A stretch of 64,000 nucleotides of DNA from Paramacrobiotus metropolitanus (GCF_019649055.1 NW_026570240.1:62001-126000), one strand, 5' to 3'. Counted from the first letter of the stretch, positions 25,201 to 38,580 are shown. Made by a program: numbers and translations. Notes: a model not told the origin generated them from the sequence alone.

Positions 25201-27740
25201 CAGTAGGAGTTGTGAATGCGAACTGTCTTTCTGCGTGGAGCGTGCGCGGAAATGCCAGCACTCGTATCAGGCCAAGCGAATGGGTCTAATTGAATTTCGT
25301 GCTTTACAGTTTGCTTATCCTAGCTAACAGTAAAATTAGATTGATGATGGAAAATGGCAATTTCGTTCAAGGATGATGATTATAATGGGTTACGATCATA
25401 TTATTTTACTCTGTCGGCTACCTCTTCATGAAAGGCTAGTCAAGGCTATCTCGAGCATTAAACGAGCTAACCAAACGGGAATTACTGTCTACTTCCTCTT
25501 TTCATGCCTAACAATCTGCCCGGAAAATTATTGCTAAATGAAATGTTGCTTAATCTCTTGAGATGATTTAATCGATATAATGCAACACTAACAAGTGCAC
25601 CATGACAAAATATCCCTCACGCTTAGCAGTACCATAGCTGTGAACTGACCCGAGCGCAACAGAAAAATCAAATCAGAGGTGAATTTATAATATAGCCATT
25701 CTGCAAAATAAATTTTCGTAAAGTGCCATATCGTTTTTGACTTTTTGTTCCGTTCGAGTTATCTGTTTTTATGCTCACTACGTTAACGCAAATCGAACGA
25801 CATAATTTAATCCTAAGAGTGCGCTGCCTGATTATTGTCTGAAACTCTGGTGGTACACTTCTGTAGCGATAACCGATCAAAAGGTCATCGCTCGCGACGT
25901 AATCTGATGTCTAAAAATACTAAATACAAATTATCGTTATCTGGCGAGAATTGTTGATTTATTAAATCTGGTGCAAGTTACGGTAGCGTATGTTAATAAA
26001 GAAACATCAGTGGTATGCACTAGGCACGTTGTAGTTCTCTCAGGTCATTAGCGCTACCAGAAACTGAATAAATGCTTAATATTCGTGCTCTAACACAGGC
26101 AAATAGTAGTAAGGCACCATCTAGCAACTAAAAGTCCCATTTACGATAAAACATTCCTGAAATACTTTTATTTAATAAAAAAGCTCGCGTAAATACAGAA
26201 CTGTAATTAAAATGATTTCGTAAGTAATTGTAACGAACTGTACCGTTGCAAAGGTTTCTTACTTGAATGCGATCTTCAGGTAAGTCCGTTTTTAAAGACA
26301 GCATTTCCCGTGCATATACGTCCGGATAATGGGCTTCTTTAAAAGCTTTTTCCAGCTCCTCAATTTGATAGCTCGTGAATATTGTCCTAACGAGTCGGAA
26401 GATCCGATTTTAAGCATGTCACTTGTAAGTCGGCTATTAATTCATGTATAAGTTACAAACCTGTGTCTTCTTTTTTTCTTCTTTTTCTTATTATTTAAGT
26501 TGCCGATATGATCAAAGGCTTTGTCTGCTCCCGCGAGTGTTGAATCGCCGGCAGCTGCAATCAGTCGACTTGGTAATATCATTCGTACAAATTATTTGTA
26601 CAATTATTTTAAAGGATGAATCTGGGTATTTGTAAGAGTGTACATAAGGGTACCTATGCAAGTCATTGAAACGTAAGTAATGATCTCTGCGGTTCTACCC
26701 AATCGCAATCCGGCAGTAAAACAGGTAGTATACAGGCAGTAAAAAAATGTGAGCAACATCGCGCAACGATGCATGTGTTACAAGTTCAGAAGGATTTCTG
26801 GTGAAGTCGGCTGGCCACGTGAATGTCACAAAACTGCGAATAAATATTTTTTGTTTATATTAATTTTGTTATTGCCGCGTGTAAAGCCATCGATCGTTGT
26901 AAGGTCCACACTCCCAAGCGTACTCATGTAATGATTTGCTACTTTTTAGTTAATACTCTTGATAAGTCTAACGCCACCAACTTTTCTGATTAAGTGTATC
27001 AGTCAAACCGGTAAACAGCTGCGTGCCTCGTATTATGCAAAATGGTTAATCATACTGACCGCTACAACTCGTTGCGCTTTATAATTGCATTAATGTACTG
27101 TAGTTTAATCTCGGTAAGTTACAAGCACACGCACTGGTGACCCTGAATATCAAATAATTTATTTTACGAGTTCCGTTAACAAATGGTCGGACTGTAATAA
27201 TTTTTGACAGCTAAATTAACCTGTTTGAGAATCCCGGGTGCCGCTGCAATCTGGAAACGCGGTAAGGAATGGAGAAACGTGTTGGGCATGTGTCTGCTGG
27301 AACGATGAGGGTCCGGAAGCAACGTTGGGGATGTAGCCGTTCATGAGCTGGGCCGGATTGGAAAAGTACATTCGCGCCGCGGCCGCATGGTGTGCACTGG
27401 CAGCCGCTGCGTGATCGGCGGCAGCGGCGGATAAACACGATGTGACGTTGACCGGCACTGTGTGGCTGGGAGTGTGGGCAGACGAGTAGAATCCCGATCC
27501 CGGTCGGATGCCACATACTGCATGACCTCCGGACGGATGTCCAATCCCATTAACTGCTCCCGTTGCAGCCGAATGAGCTCCATGATTAATGCCAACGCCG
27601 TCCGCTCCCAGGTTAAGGCCAAGAATGTCTTGAATAGCAAAAGGATTGCGCTGGTTTCCCATGGCATTGTTTAAACTCCCGGGATGATTAGGAATATGTG
27701 CTTGCATGCCCGAAAAACCCACAGACGACACCAAGTTCAT
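22241..27740 (-). CDS. Vsx: Visual system homeobox protein (Vsx, paired-like homeodomain with CVC domain)
   Basis: Vsx/Chx10 proteins are sequence-specific transcription factors of retinal and visual-system or interneuron development. Minus-strand exons: 27740-27221, 26554-26461, 26386-26263, 23036-22853, 22638-22241; phases match at all junctions. Exon 1 has the octapeptide-like repressor motif FAIQDILGL and Ala/His-rich runs. Exon 2 supplies a basic run [10 protein letters not shown] entering the homeodomain, exon 3 continues it ([15 protein letters not shown] to LPEDRIQ), and exon 4 starts with [12 protein letters not shown], so helix 3 is split after residue 46, a classic paired-like intron site. 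Gln is at position 50. The CVC domain follows ([35 protein letters not shown]) across the exon 4/5 junction. The last exon carries an OAR-like motif ([14 protein letters not shown]). I chose the ATG at 27740 (MNLVSS); an in-frame ATG at 27839 would add 33 unremarkable residues. The 3.2-kb intron 4 (23037-26262) contains nothing coding that I recognise. Confidence 0.93.
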
Positions 27741-30700
27741 GGTTAATGGTTTAATTGTTGCAAACAGAATTCTGCCAAATTTGCTACATATGGTAGAGGA
27801 AGGTTTTGCGAGTTTACATTGTATAGTAATTTGTACCACAGGAATGTTCAGTTCCTAACGTAAGTTGAAAGATCGTCGTCAAGTCTAGAGTTGTCTAAGC
27901 ACTTGAAACGGGTAACAGATAGAGCTTATGATTAACTAACAATCTCGCTGTCGGAAACGAGATTCCCCTGTGTTTTTCACATCGACGGAACCCATAGCTA
28001 TATTGGTTGTTGAGAGTTTATTAGTTATTTGCGCGCTGCCACACATGAGGCGCATACTAACGGTATGTGCTACCCTCACAGACAGTCCTGATTGGCCGGT
28101 TCTTGTGCAACAAGCCGGCCATTTTCGCTGGGGGCTGTCGCTGCATGTACGGTACCCAAGTACGCAGCTCAATATATACCAACTTGACGGTCGATCGATG
28201 CTGTACTTTAATTGTTTTAGTTTTTCAAATAAACAGGAAAAATTAAAAATAAAAAGATAAATATTGAGTTAGCAGTGCTATTAGCACCAAACGAGCGTTG
28301 GCTAATTTCAACAGGTAAATTGTATTACTAGTAGTACTATTTTCCGTGACATCAGAAAGGATATTATTGATTAAGGTAGGGCGGCAGGATTGCCGTTCTA
28401 GAAAACTAAAACTAACATTAAGTTTTATGTTTACAGATAGCCAAAAGGTTTAGGTGACGGTGACTAAAAACCTATTCGAAGAATATGTTGTATTGGCTGT
28501 TCATCTCGTCACACACATGTGCATGTGAAATGGACCCCTGGAATCTGTACAACCTTAAACTGTTAACGTAATCCGATTGCTTTATACAAACAGAATTATG
28601 ATGCAACTGTTAAAAAGTTGCTGATGCATGTATGGTATTAAAGTGCGATACTCCAGAAGTCCATGGTCAAATTTTAGTACGTCTAGCGTAAATAACGAGC
28701 AAGCAGGTGGGGCACAGTCTCTTTTGGTAAGAAATTTAATTTTTTCACTGGAACCGTGCAACGTGAACTTAAAGAATACTCATATTTATCTGTCATCCTG
28801 TGTTTACCGAAATCTACCTTGAGTAAAGTTAAGTTGAACTGCATACGATAGCGCCTTGGAGAAATAAGCATAGAAGTACTTCGTAGCCGATTTTCAGTTA
28901 TGTAATCAGTAATCATTGAAAGTAAGCGCATTTTCATTAATTTTGTTCGGTTGTGAATGTTGTGGGATGACTGAGATCGATATCGTGCAGACAGTTTACG
29001 AATGCATAAATAGAAGTATACATGAATCAAGCTAGAATTTTCTTGAATTGCAAATGCAGATTTGGCTACGAGTACGAATTTGGTGACAAGCAGGTTGTGT
29101 GGTCGTTGTCCACACGATCATTGTTGGGGTTGTAATAATTAAGTCTAATAGAGCAATTGTTCCTGAATGAAAAAGGTGCTAACAGAGTCTTTCAAATACA
29201 CAGAGGCATTTACTTGATTGATGGATAAGCTGCTCTAAGCAAGTAATAATTTTGCCACATTGAGCAGATAATTAAAACAAGTTAAACAGTGGAGACCACT
29301 TGAGGATATCTTGTATCTATTCCAGCAAGACCACATCGGGGGCTTCCTATTCACCACTCTTCATTGGTTGGGTGGAGCTGCGGCTCGTTCATGCTGTTTA
29401 TGTTATTTTCTTGCCTGAATGATGGTTTAGCTTCTATTCAGTTTGATCGTTCCTGTGGAAATATTTAATTCTAGGCGTGCACAATTACTACTGTTAACAA
29501 CCGGTTATGACCTCAAATCTTTGACTAGTAAACGACAGTGCATGTGCGATAATAACTGTTTCCTTGAGGTAATTGTGATACGCATGCGCATACGACGTTA
29601 CGCGGTACTCTGAATGCCGATCCAAATTGTACAAAGTATTAGCAATACTGCAGTGCATATAGGTGGCTACTGCATTAGCAATTTTCGTGTATAGAGAATT
29701 ATTGTTTAGTTTTACTAATATACCACCTGTTTTTATCCTTTTTGTATTCGTTCTATTTATTCGATTGATTCAGTACTTACTTGTTAGGTCAAAATTAATG
29801 AAGCGTTATATACTGCTCACGTTAAGGGTAACAAAAATGCTTAAGTGTCAAATCGCACACGTAACAAAAGTTCGTAAATAATTTTATTATGCTTGTTTGT
29901 AATATTATTGTATTTTTCGAAATAATTTTTCGTCTTGTTGCAGAGTGTATGACGTTTGTTTTTGACACTAACTAAGCAGAGAGCAATAATTTATTTGAAC
30001 CAGCAGCATGATTTAACATTTAATTTACTAAGTGATAAATTTGTCAAAACTGAATACGTTGTATAAACGGTATTTTTTAAGCTTTTATTGTAACCAACTG
30101 TTCCAATGTTTTTGTACTGCGGCCTCTAGAGTAAGAAGTTTAAATGAGTTATCATTCCTTATTAAATCTATGGTTTGTGCTATGCTGTGCAGATTATAAC
30201 GCTTTCGCCATGACGCTTGTGCCGTGGATATTTATTGGGCAAATTTGCAGCCAGCTAATTGGTTAACAGCAGCATAGTAAAGCGCTTTTGATGAAAGCTA
30301 TCCATTAGACTAACTACCACTTATCACCTTATTTGTGCCATTCTGATCCGAACGAATCCAATTTGGTTGTTGCTGCATTGCGGCATTATTAGTTATATTT
30401 GCAAGAAATCACCTTACTAATACTTGCAAAAATTGGTTATGCGTGTTGGGCAATACTTGTGATGAAGGAGAGTGGGTGAATAGAAGCATGATTCCTAATT
30501 GTTGATATACGTACGCTTTCTTTATTGCCAAAATAAGGCGATTTAGACCTTTTTGCAAAACCTGACAGATCTATATTTATTCGGTTGGGTATGCTGCGTG
30601 GTAAATCTCTTCCTAATCGCCCGGTGCACTCTAGAATCTGCCTGTTAATAGTAGTGCCTATCAGTATCTACTTGTCACCTATATGCAACATTTTATGCAC

Positions 30701-32634
30701 ATGTACAATAGTATGTATTCATAATACTTAAAAAATTAATTTTATAGTAATTTTACCATCTGCTTTCAAGACTCTGTACCTGGCTTCATCTTTTACACAA
30801 TAATAAATTACGAGCAATAAGGCAATCCGCCTGCGGCAACCAAATATTCATGTATGGTGATCGATACTTACTTAATCAAACCGATATGTACAATACATTG
30901 TACATCTATTTTGTTCAAGCACGTATAGATATGTGTACGGAGTACTTGTGGTATTCGATGTTTTTAATAAACAAACTATCATACATCTGCTATTACAACT
31001 TGCATAATAAAATTAAAAGAACAAATCTACTATTTTTTCGATTCTGTATTCTACACTACTAAGCTGTTTAAAACGGGCTTGTTTGTTTCGATTTATGTAA
31101 AATTACATGGTTCCATAAGTTGATGCAGCCTTCCTCCTTTTCATGCAGAATAAATTTTACAAGCAGTTACGTGATGTTCGAAGGATTATGTGTCGCTCCA
31201 AACCAAAACAGCAAACACATTTAATGATCCCCATGCAAAGTTATAATAATGGCACATATGACATGGTCACACGACTACATGTTCCCAACATTCCGGTCAT
31301 TTTTGCCCATACTCATACCTTCCAACAAAATCCAAATGTGCAATATGACAAATTATTAACATAAACAGTAATAATAAGAGTGTACATACTTGAGACATCG
31401 CATTAAAGAAGAAGAATTTCGAAACACTGGAGCTATTATTGCTACGCTTCACCTTAACTGTCTGGACAGTGTATCACGGTTATTTCTTTGTGCACATTTT
31501 GTAGAGGAAATGAGTTTTTATGACCACCCTGACGGGTGTATGTTCTATCGGAACAATGGTCGACCTGAAGTGTCCACTTAATTTTCTGCAATCTGAGATA
31601 GTGGCTTATAAAACCACAAGGAAATTATAAAAGATTGCAAGTAATATTAGAAGAGGTGATTACAAAGACTCATTATTGCAGCACATAAGCAGACATGCCA
31701 GATATGAGCCTGGCGATCAGCATGAGTTTAGTCGCACGGCAGGAAGCCACGATCCGCCTCCGAAAAGCACGTTCCGGATCCAGTTCATCATCGCATGACA
31801 CCAACGGCGTCACAAAATGGGCTTGGATGCCGGTCTAATTATCCATTTTCTTCGGTCATAAGTCATACATTTTCTACTGGAAAACACTTATTAGCTGTGC
31901 AAGATGCTATTAACTATTTTGCAATAAGTTTGTGGCTGCGACAAAAAGCGCAGAATCATTTAACGTGGTCCTCAGCAATCACTGCAAATAGCGAATGCGC
32001 ATTCTTCAATGTAAGTAGCAGCAAAATGCAAAATTCGACTAAAAATAATTACGACACTCTATTAAGCCGGCAATTAGTGAAACACTAATGCGGTGCACAT
32101 TTCAAATAATTACATGGTTACATCGTTACGTCACGTCGGTTTCGTATGTATTATGCAAATATCGCGACAATCGAACATACTGTAGTTCATGCAGTTAATG
32201 AACTTTTAGGAAAACACTCATTTCACAACTGTCGTACGAGTATCGACAGTCTCACAGTCAGCGTTGTTAGTAATGCATAAGCATATAATCGGTAATCCAG
32301 ACCGCTGATTCAGATATTTGCGGGCAACACTGACAAAAACCGCGCTATCTGCATTACACAATAGAAAAAAACTGGATTTCCGGACTTACCCTAACTATGT
32401 GCAGCCATAATAAGTGTGACAAAGGGTATCAACTTCCATGTAGTTCGATCAAAATGTTGATATGACCGCTAACTAAGTCGCCGGTGAAAGCTGTTTTGCA
32501 AACATTTTTGGTCATTCGAGTTTCTACCATATTAGTGATATACGTGTTAACAAGTCTGATAAGTCGGTCATGCATTAATTGTTATTCATAAGTATCTAAA
32601 TAACTTTATTTCTAGGTTAAAATAATTAATATAA
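27741..32634. other. Large non-coding region upstream of Vsx and of the peroxidase gene
   Basis: About 4.9 kb between two divergent genes with no supported coding sequence. Being upstream of a developmental homeobox gene it is a natural place for enhancers, but nothing in the sequence proves one. A TATA-like stretch on the minus strand (tatatatt, around 28172-28179) could be the Vsx core promoter, which would give a 5' UTR of about 400 nt. Short open frames at 28683-29030, 31143-31364 and 31795-32088 resemble random frames. Confidence 0.4.
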
Positions 32635-35600
32635 ATGCTTCGTCAACCAGTCAGTTTGGTTACTGCGCTTCTTTATTGCTCTTTTTTATTATGTATTGTG
32701 AGGAGTGAAAATGAAGAAACTCATCGCTTCTCCAGAGCAATTCAACGTGGTTTGGAATTAGGTAAGTCGATGACACTATATTATAGACGCATAGTACAAA
32801 CTGCGGACACGAAACACTGAGGTGAGAACAGCCGAATTTTAAAATAAATCACTTATAATAGTTTTTTACACGGCCGCAACTCTCGAGCTCGACATTAAGA
32901 AACGCCCACAGTTTTCGCTCCAGATATGATCATTAACCACTTACAGTATAAATAATCATACATTCAGTTAAAGTAATCAGAATATGAGAATAAAAATACC
33001 TTCATATTAGCTCTACTGATAATTTTAATACTTAATTTTGGCGGTCTTATACTTACGTTGGAAGTCTTTGACATGTATTTTTATTAGTACGGCAATTTGT
33101 ATCAATGGTTATCAAACCGCGCTGTATATGTTGGTTATTTGTTACAAATTTTTTGCAGAACCCGATGACGAATGGTCGAACAGGGGCGCTCCACCTCCCA
33201 GACCGCTCCGACGGCCTCCGCCAGCTCCACGACAGCGGCAGCGACTCCAAGAGCTTGAGGAAGAAGAGGAAGAAGCGGATGAAGCTCCTCGAAGGAAGCC
33301 TTCCCGGGGTACGTCCAGCAAATTAACGCGCAATCCGGATGCAGTTGTCAACCGGCCATCCAGCACCCTGCGAAGAGCGGCAAAGATAAGGAATCTGAAG
33401 ACTGGTCTGGCGCAGAAATATGAACTTCCGACGAGCCGATTCAATAGTTCGCTATCTCCCGACGGGAGACATTCTCGACTGCTGCTGGGCGATGCCGAAC
33501 TGGATCCGTATGGCCGTCTTCCGAATACTGACCTCAGTGTTCTGGACCCTCCTCGAGCCGGATACCCGGAAATTACCACCCTGGGAATTCTGGAGCGGGA
33601 TCCTATCCCGCCTGTACGCGCTGATCCTGAGGAACTAAAGAACAGTCTTACGGAAGCGCTGGAATTAGGACGACAAGATTTCAATCATATCGTCATGAAA
33701 CACCGCGAGCCAGCTTGCAGTAAGTGCAGACTATGACATTGTTACTGGCCACCTTGTTGCAGAGTCATTATTCCAGTACTGTACTTGTAGCTTTGCATTG
33801 CATCACAAATTCATAATCAGATTGTTTTATGTATCCTAAACGCGCACATGCAACGTAGTATAAAGTCCAAGCCGGCGATTGCATTTATTCACTCATGGCT
33901 TTACTCAACATATAAATAAACATAAATCGATATCGTGGGTACAATAACAGACTCGTTCTACAGAGCATCAAATATGCAACGTCTGGGCGGTCTAGCAGTA
34001 CTGTTGTACTGATCGCACCAAGATTCTAATATTCATTTTACACGGAGCTCAAATCAGGCTATTAGTAGCCAGTCAAAAACTACGAGTAGCTACTGTATAC
34101 AGAAGTATAGTTCGTAATAAAAATAGTAGCTTATATTGATTGTGCGTCCGTATATTATAAAATATTAACTATAAAATACTATTATATTATTATTATTAAC
34201 GTACGGACTAAACTTCTTTAACGGCTTGCTTTGGCAGTTATTGGAGGCTATGGTCCCCAGGGCGTCCACCCTCTCGTATGGGCTGTGGCCAGACCAGTTA
34301 CCAATGCACTATACGGCTATATCAACGAATTTGCTGCTATTCGCATGGCCAATGGATATACGTAAGGAAATTTTCTGCAAGTTATATAAGAAATTACTAA
34401 AAAACTTTTTACTAACATCATGGCTCATGTTCGTTAAATTTTAAAGGAAGGGCGATGGCGAACGGCTGTTCGCAACCCTGGATGCAAGCGAAAGCGCAAT
34501 TGAAGACGATCAGTGCTTCGTTGGCGAAGCTAAAGATATTCGATGCAACAAACGTACTCCCTACCGCACATTCGACGGAACGTGCAACAACCTGGAACGA
34601 CGTGATTGGGGCGCGGCAAAAACCGGTCAGATCCGGACGACCTTTGCGGCGTATGAAGACGGCATTAGTGCACCGCGTGAATTCTCCGTACTGTCGCTCA
34701 TCGCCAAAGAGAGGCGTTCGCTGCCCGGTCCCAGAGAAGTGAGCATCTCCCTTAGCCGCGGCCAGCCTCGTCCCGACCGGAAGGTCACCCTGGCAGTCAT
34801 GCAGTTTTCGCAATGGTTAGCCCATGATCTTGTACGAAGTGAGTCGACAGTGACGTATCGTCATTTGGTGGTAGCGTACGTATCCGGAAATATGTCGTGA
34901 CATTTTGTAGCACCCATGGAGCTTGTGGAGAGTCCCGAGAAAGCGTCCGATTTCATCATGCCTGCTTGCTGTGGCGTAGACCGTAGCTGTCGTCACCCGG
35001 TGTGTGACGCTATTTCTGTTCCTCCGAAAGATCCTTTCTATGCAAGATTCAACCTGCGTTGTTTGGAATTACTCCGGGTGCAACCTGCAAATCCCCGTAC
35101 TTGCGCTTTAAGTGAGAAAAAGCCTAACTTTTCAAATTAAATTTTCTTCCAATGGAGAGGAGAATAAAGCTGTCCTATTTGCTGAAATGAGTAAAACTTG
35201 ATTTTTTTTAAACTTAGTGTCAGAAAAAAATGGGGATATCTAATAAAGCAAACTATGAACTTTTGAAATTTCTATATTTTAGCAGTATACGCTGCATCTG
35301 CAGTGGTCTCTATAACGCGTTTACATTACGAAATTGAATACCGGCTAATCGTTTATTTACAGCCCCACGCGCGCCAGTCAATCTAAATTCCGCCTTTATT
35401 GATGCTTCCATGACCTATGGCTCCAGCCAAGCTACGGCAATGAGATTACGAGGACCCAAAGGCAGTTTAAAAGTTAATACTTCGCCGTTGCTGAAACCTG
35501 GATACGAGATGCCTGTAGGAGGAGAAGATAGCGAGTCGTGTAAAGGCAAAGGACCGGACAAGCCTTGCGTCCTGACGGGCGATACTCGAGGAAACCAGCA

Positions 35601-37952
35601 CACCGGTATCGTGAGCATGGCATCCGTAAGTCTGTCGTACTTTAATCATTACGGACTGTGACACTTAAAACATTTTCTCATAATGCATATGTTCGCGGAA
35701 AATGTCTCATAATGTTCGCGGCGATTCATTCAGCGTTTCAATTGCAGCTATATGTTCGCGAACACAACCGAATTGCTAAATACATCACCATGAACCGTCC
35801 AGAACTCCCCGACGAGGTTGTTTTTCAGGTAATTCACGTAACATAGCATGTGTGTATTATGCCATGCCGATTACTGTTGAAATAGCTGAAATAGTTGTAA
35901 TAACTGTTTAACTGCTGAAACATACTGGTCCCTTTTTCACTAACTTGGTATTGTATATCTACGGTCGTGAAAATAAGTAATGTTTTCGGCCTTCTGTATT
36001 GGTATATTTGTAGGCTGCTCGTCGCATTCTGATTGCTGAACATCAGCATATTGTCTACAACGAACTGCTGCCGGTTCTTGTGGGTAATCGCATATGGAAA
36101 GAGCCTAGCAATGGATTACTTTTAAAGAGGAATGGTTACTGCGCTGATTGCTACAGGAAAGATGTTAACCCTAGCATTTCTACTGAGTTTTCTGCTACTG
36201 GTTTCCGGTAAGCCAGCGCATGGTACTCATGGGGTTCCAAAGTTTTCTAAAATCATGTCCATTCGTTCTTAGACTGCATACAATGTGTCCAGATTGGCTG
36301 CCGGCTGCTAATGCTTCCGGCCATCTCTTCCCATTTTGGGAGCACATGGCTAGTCCTGACATGTGAGTAGTATTACGTCTTACCTAAAATTAAGCTAAAG
36401 CTTCAGGTTGCTTTCCCGCGAATATTCTCTCGACTAGAGTCGGTGCAGGCATTCAGACGTTATAGGAATGTTTTTGAACCGCTACACTAATTAATAATTA
36501 TGACAATGTCAAGTATACAACATATGTGATTGATATTAATTACATGGATAGATAGAAGGGGTGCCACCATTCATCACAGTCATAATCAATAAACTGCCAT
36601 CGTGTACTAGATGATCAAGCAATGCTGCCGAACGAGGTTCCGTCTAATGTGTGATCTTGCTCTGCGCTAGGTTTTATCGTCCGGCCATTGTGAATGACAT
36701 TTTAACCGGAATGGTTAAAATGTCATCCGAATCGTTCGATCAGATTTACTCAACACAGGTTCAAAACTGGTTGTTTAAACACTACCAAAATCCATATGGC
36801 CAAGATTTGTTCTCCATCGATATTGCTCGGGAACGCGAAGTGGGCAATCCAAATTACCTCAGCCTCCGAGCGGCCTGCGGACTTCCGCCGGTAACCAGTT
36901 TTGCGGATTTGGAGGACTGGATGCCTCCACGTGCAGTTGCCAATTTGGCCAGCATCTACGCACACATTCTGGATATTGTACGTGAAAGCTTATTGGTCAT
37001 TAATAATTTGTACTGGCTATTTACCGTACTTTGAAATAACAACACTTAATTACTAAAATATTATTTCACTATCGTTAACGTTACACTACAGTGTTTAGCT
37101 GACTGAGTGTTAATCGAGTACATCAGTATTGTATAGGTGACATATACGTTCAAATTAGCGGATATATTTACGATATTTAACCTGGAATTGTACTGGTATT
37201 CTTGGGAACATGTCTTTATATCCCAAAATCTTAAATTTACAGGACGGCATCACGGGAGCAGTTTCTGAATATCCGGTTAACGGTGGAGAAGGAGTCGTAG
37301 GACCGACAATGGCGTGCCTTTTGGTAGATCAGTTCTCACGGCTCAGAAGCGGAGACCGCTTTTGGTATGAAAACAAGGACGCCAAATTTACCCAGGGTAA
37401 ACACTAGATAGTGTTGCCGTTAATCAACAGTAATATTGCAATTACTGTTGATAGAACAACTGAAAGAAATTCGCAAAATAAGCCTAAGTGCTCTTCTGTG
37501 TGGCAATACACCGATAAAAGAAGTGCAACCCAGAGCATTCCTACGCGATTCGCCAAGGTAAGGAAGGGATTTCTCCTATTTGAGGTATACAGTTTTCGAA
37601 TCCAATACGCACATCATTCTTTGCAGAAATCCTGTCACGCCATGCGAAAATATTTTGCGCTCTGCTTTGTCACTGGACCCATTCCTGGAGAACGTAAGCA
37701 AAATGTTGAAAGCTCAAAAAGAAAATGAAAAACTCATTAGCAACGGTGGTTCATCATTTACAGTTATCCCCAGACCGATTTCCCGCAGAGCCCGCGGAAG
37801 TAGCCAGTGGGCCTCCTCCCCGGCCTCGCGGTCCTCCGCCCGGTGAAGGCGGTCCTGGCGGACCAGGCGGTCCAGGCGGTCCAAGCGGTCCAAGCGGTCC
37901 AGGCGGACCAGGTGGACCTGGAGGTCCTGTCCCGCCGGTGGTGTTAGCATAG
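32635..37952 (+). CDS. Secreted animal haem peroxidase (chorion peroxidase/peroxinectin-like)
   Basis: The family oxidises substrates with hydrogen peroxide using covalently bound haem, for example in eggshell or cuticle crosslinking and immunity. Exons: 32635-32761, 33159-33719, 34238-34361, 34447-34838, 34911-35111, 35363-35625, 35748-35828, 36014-36207, 36273-36362, 36671-36977, 37243-37396, 37455-37557, 37627-37693, 37764-37952; the total is 2853 nt, exactly 951 codons (950 aa). A signal peptide (LVTALLYCSFLLCIV) is followed by about 190 disordered residues rich in Pro, Arg and Glu. Catalytic-domain landmarks are present: CNKRTPYRTFDGTCNNL, RDWGAA, distal-site QFSQWLAHD, DPFY, AFIDASMTYGSS, REHNRIA, NPNYLSLRAACGL, FADLEDWM, VVGPTMACLLVDQFSRLRSGDRFWYEN. 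The proximal haem His appears in a shortened motif, GFRLHTM, across the exon 8/9 junction. The last exon encodes a Gly-Gly-Pro-rich tail. Exact subfamily and substrate cannot be read from the sequence. Confidence 0.9.
37838..37940 (+). repeat. GGP-codon repeat in last peroxidase exon
   Basis: Tandem 9-bp units of the type GGCGGTCCA encode Gly-Gly-Pro (some Pro-Ser-Gly) triplets near the C-terminus of the peroxidase. The same DNA on the minus strand reads as a repetitive Asp-Arg-Leu frame, which is an artefact of the repeat. Repeat number is probably variable between individuals. Confidence 0.75.
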
Positions 37953-38192
37953 GTCTCAGTCTAGGTCTCAGATGTTGTGCATAGTCTTGTGTATATTGTA
38001 ACTATGTAGCCGGCATATATCGAATTGTTGGCGCGAATGAAATGTTGTTTTGAAATGTGTTTGAATTGTTTATAAACTCTAATTAGTATTTGGGTCCATT
38101 TCTATACCAAAAGGTGTAGCATCTATCTGACTTGCCTTTACATACATGTCTAGATTTTTCTCACAGTCTGTCATGCCTTTTTGTACTTATTT

Positions 38193-38215
38193 AATAAATG
38201 ATGGCATTCAATAAA
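38193..38215 (+). other. Polyadenylation signals of the peroxidase gene
   Basis: Two AATAAA hexamers (38193-38198 and 38210-38215) lie about 240-260 nt downstream of the peroxidase stop codon on the same strand, with T-rich sequence before them. Their position fits the end of the peroxidase transcript. Confidence 0.5.
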
Positions 38216-38580
38216 ATAAGATGCCTCTCAAATACTTCGCAAAAACGCAAATGTGACCTGCGCCAGCACACGGTCCAAATTCGAAACTGTTGCCGCTTCC
38301 GAAAAAAGAACCGGTCTCAGAAAAGAGGTGGATAAATAAATATTTGAAAATTTGAACGTAAACTGCAGGGCAGAAAATTTGTTCGGAAATAACAGTTACT
38401 GGTCTACTGGATTATACACCTTAATTAAATTAATATGTACATATTACCCGTGCATACTTGCCGTTGTACTACAAAGTCTGTATAAACCCTTTCTTTAATT
38501 TGGGAAAACAGCTTTGACTGTCGCCAAAGGGTGGTACGTTTAGCCTTTATTTGCTAGTTTTCAGTCGTCGTCCAGACGCG

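Noticed and set aside
33142-33684. 180-codon minus-strand Ser/Arg/Gly-rich frame
   Set aside because: Antisense shadow of the low-complexity second exon of the peroxidase; the sense frame fits the complete 951-codon exon chain.
37838-37940. CRISPR-like or satellite array at the GGP repeat
   Set aside because: The units are 9-bp codon repeats in frame with a coding exon, without spacers.
37714-37950. Minus-strand frame with Asp-Arg-Leu repeats
   Set aside because: Produced by the complementary strand of the Gly-Gly-Pro codon repeat in the last peroxidase exon.
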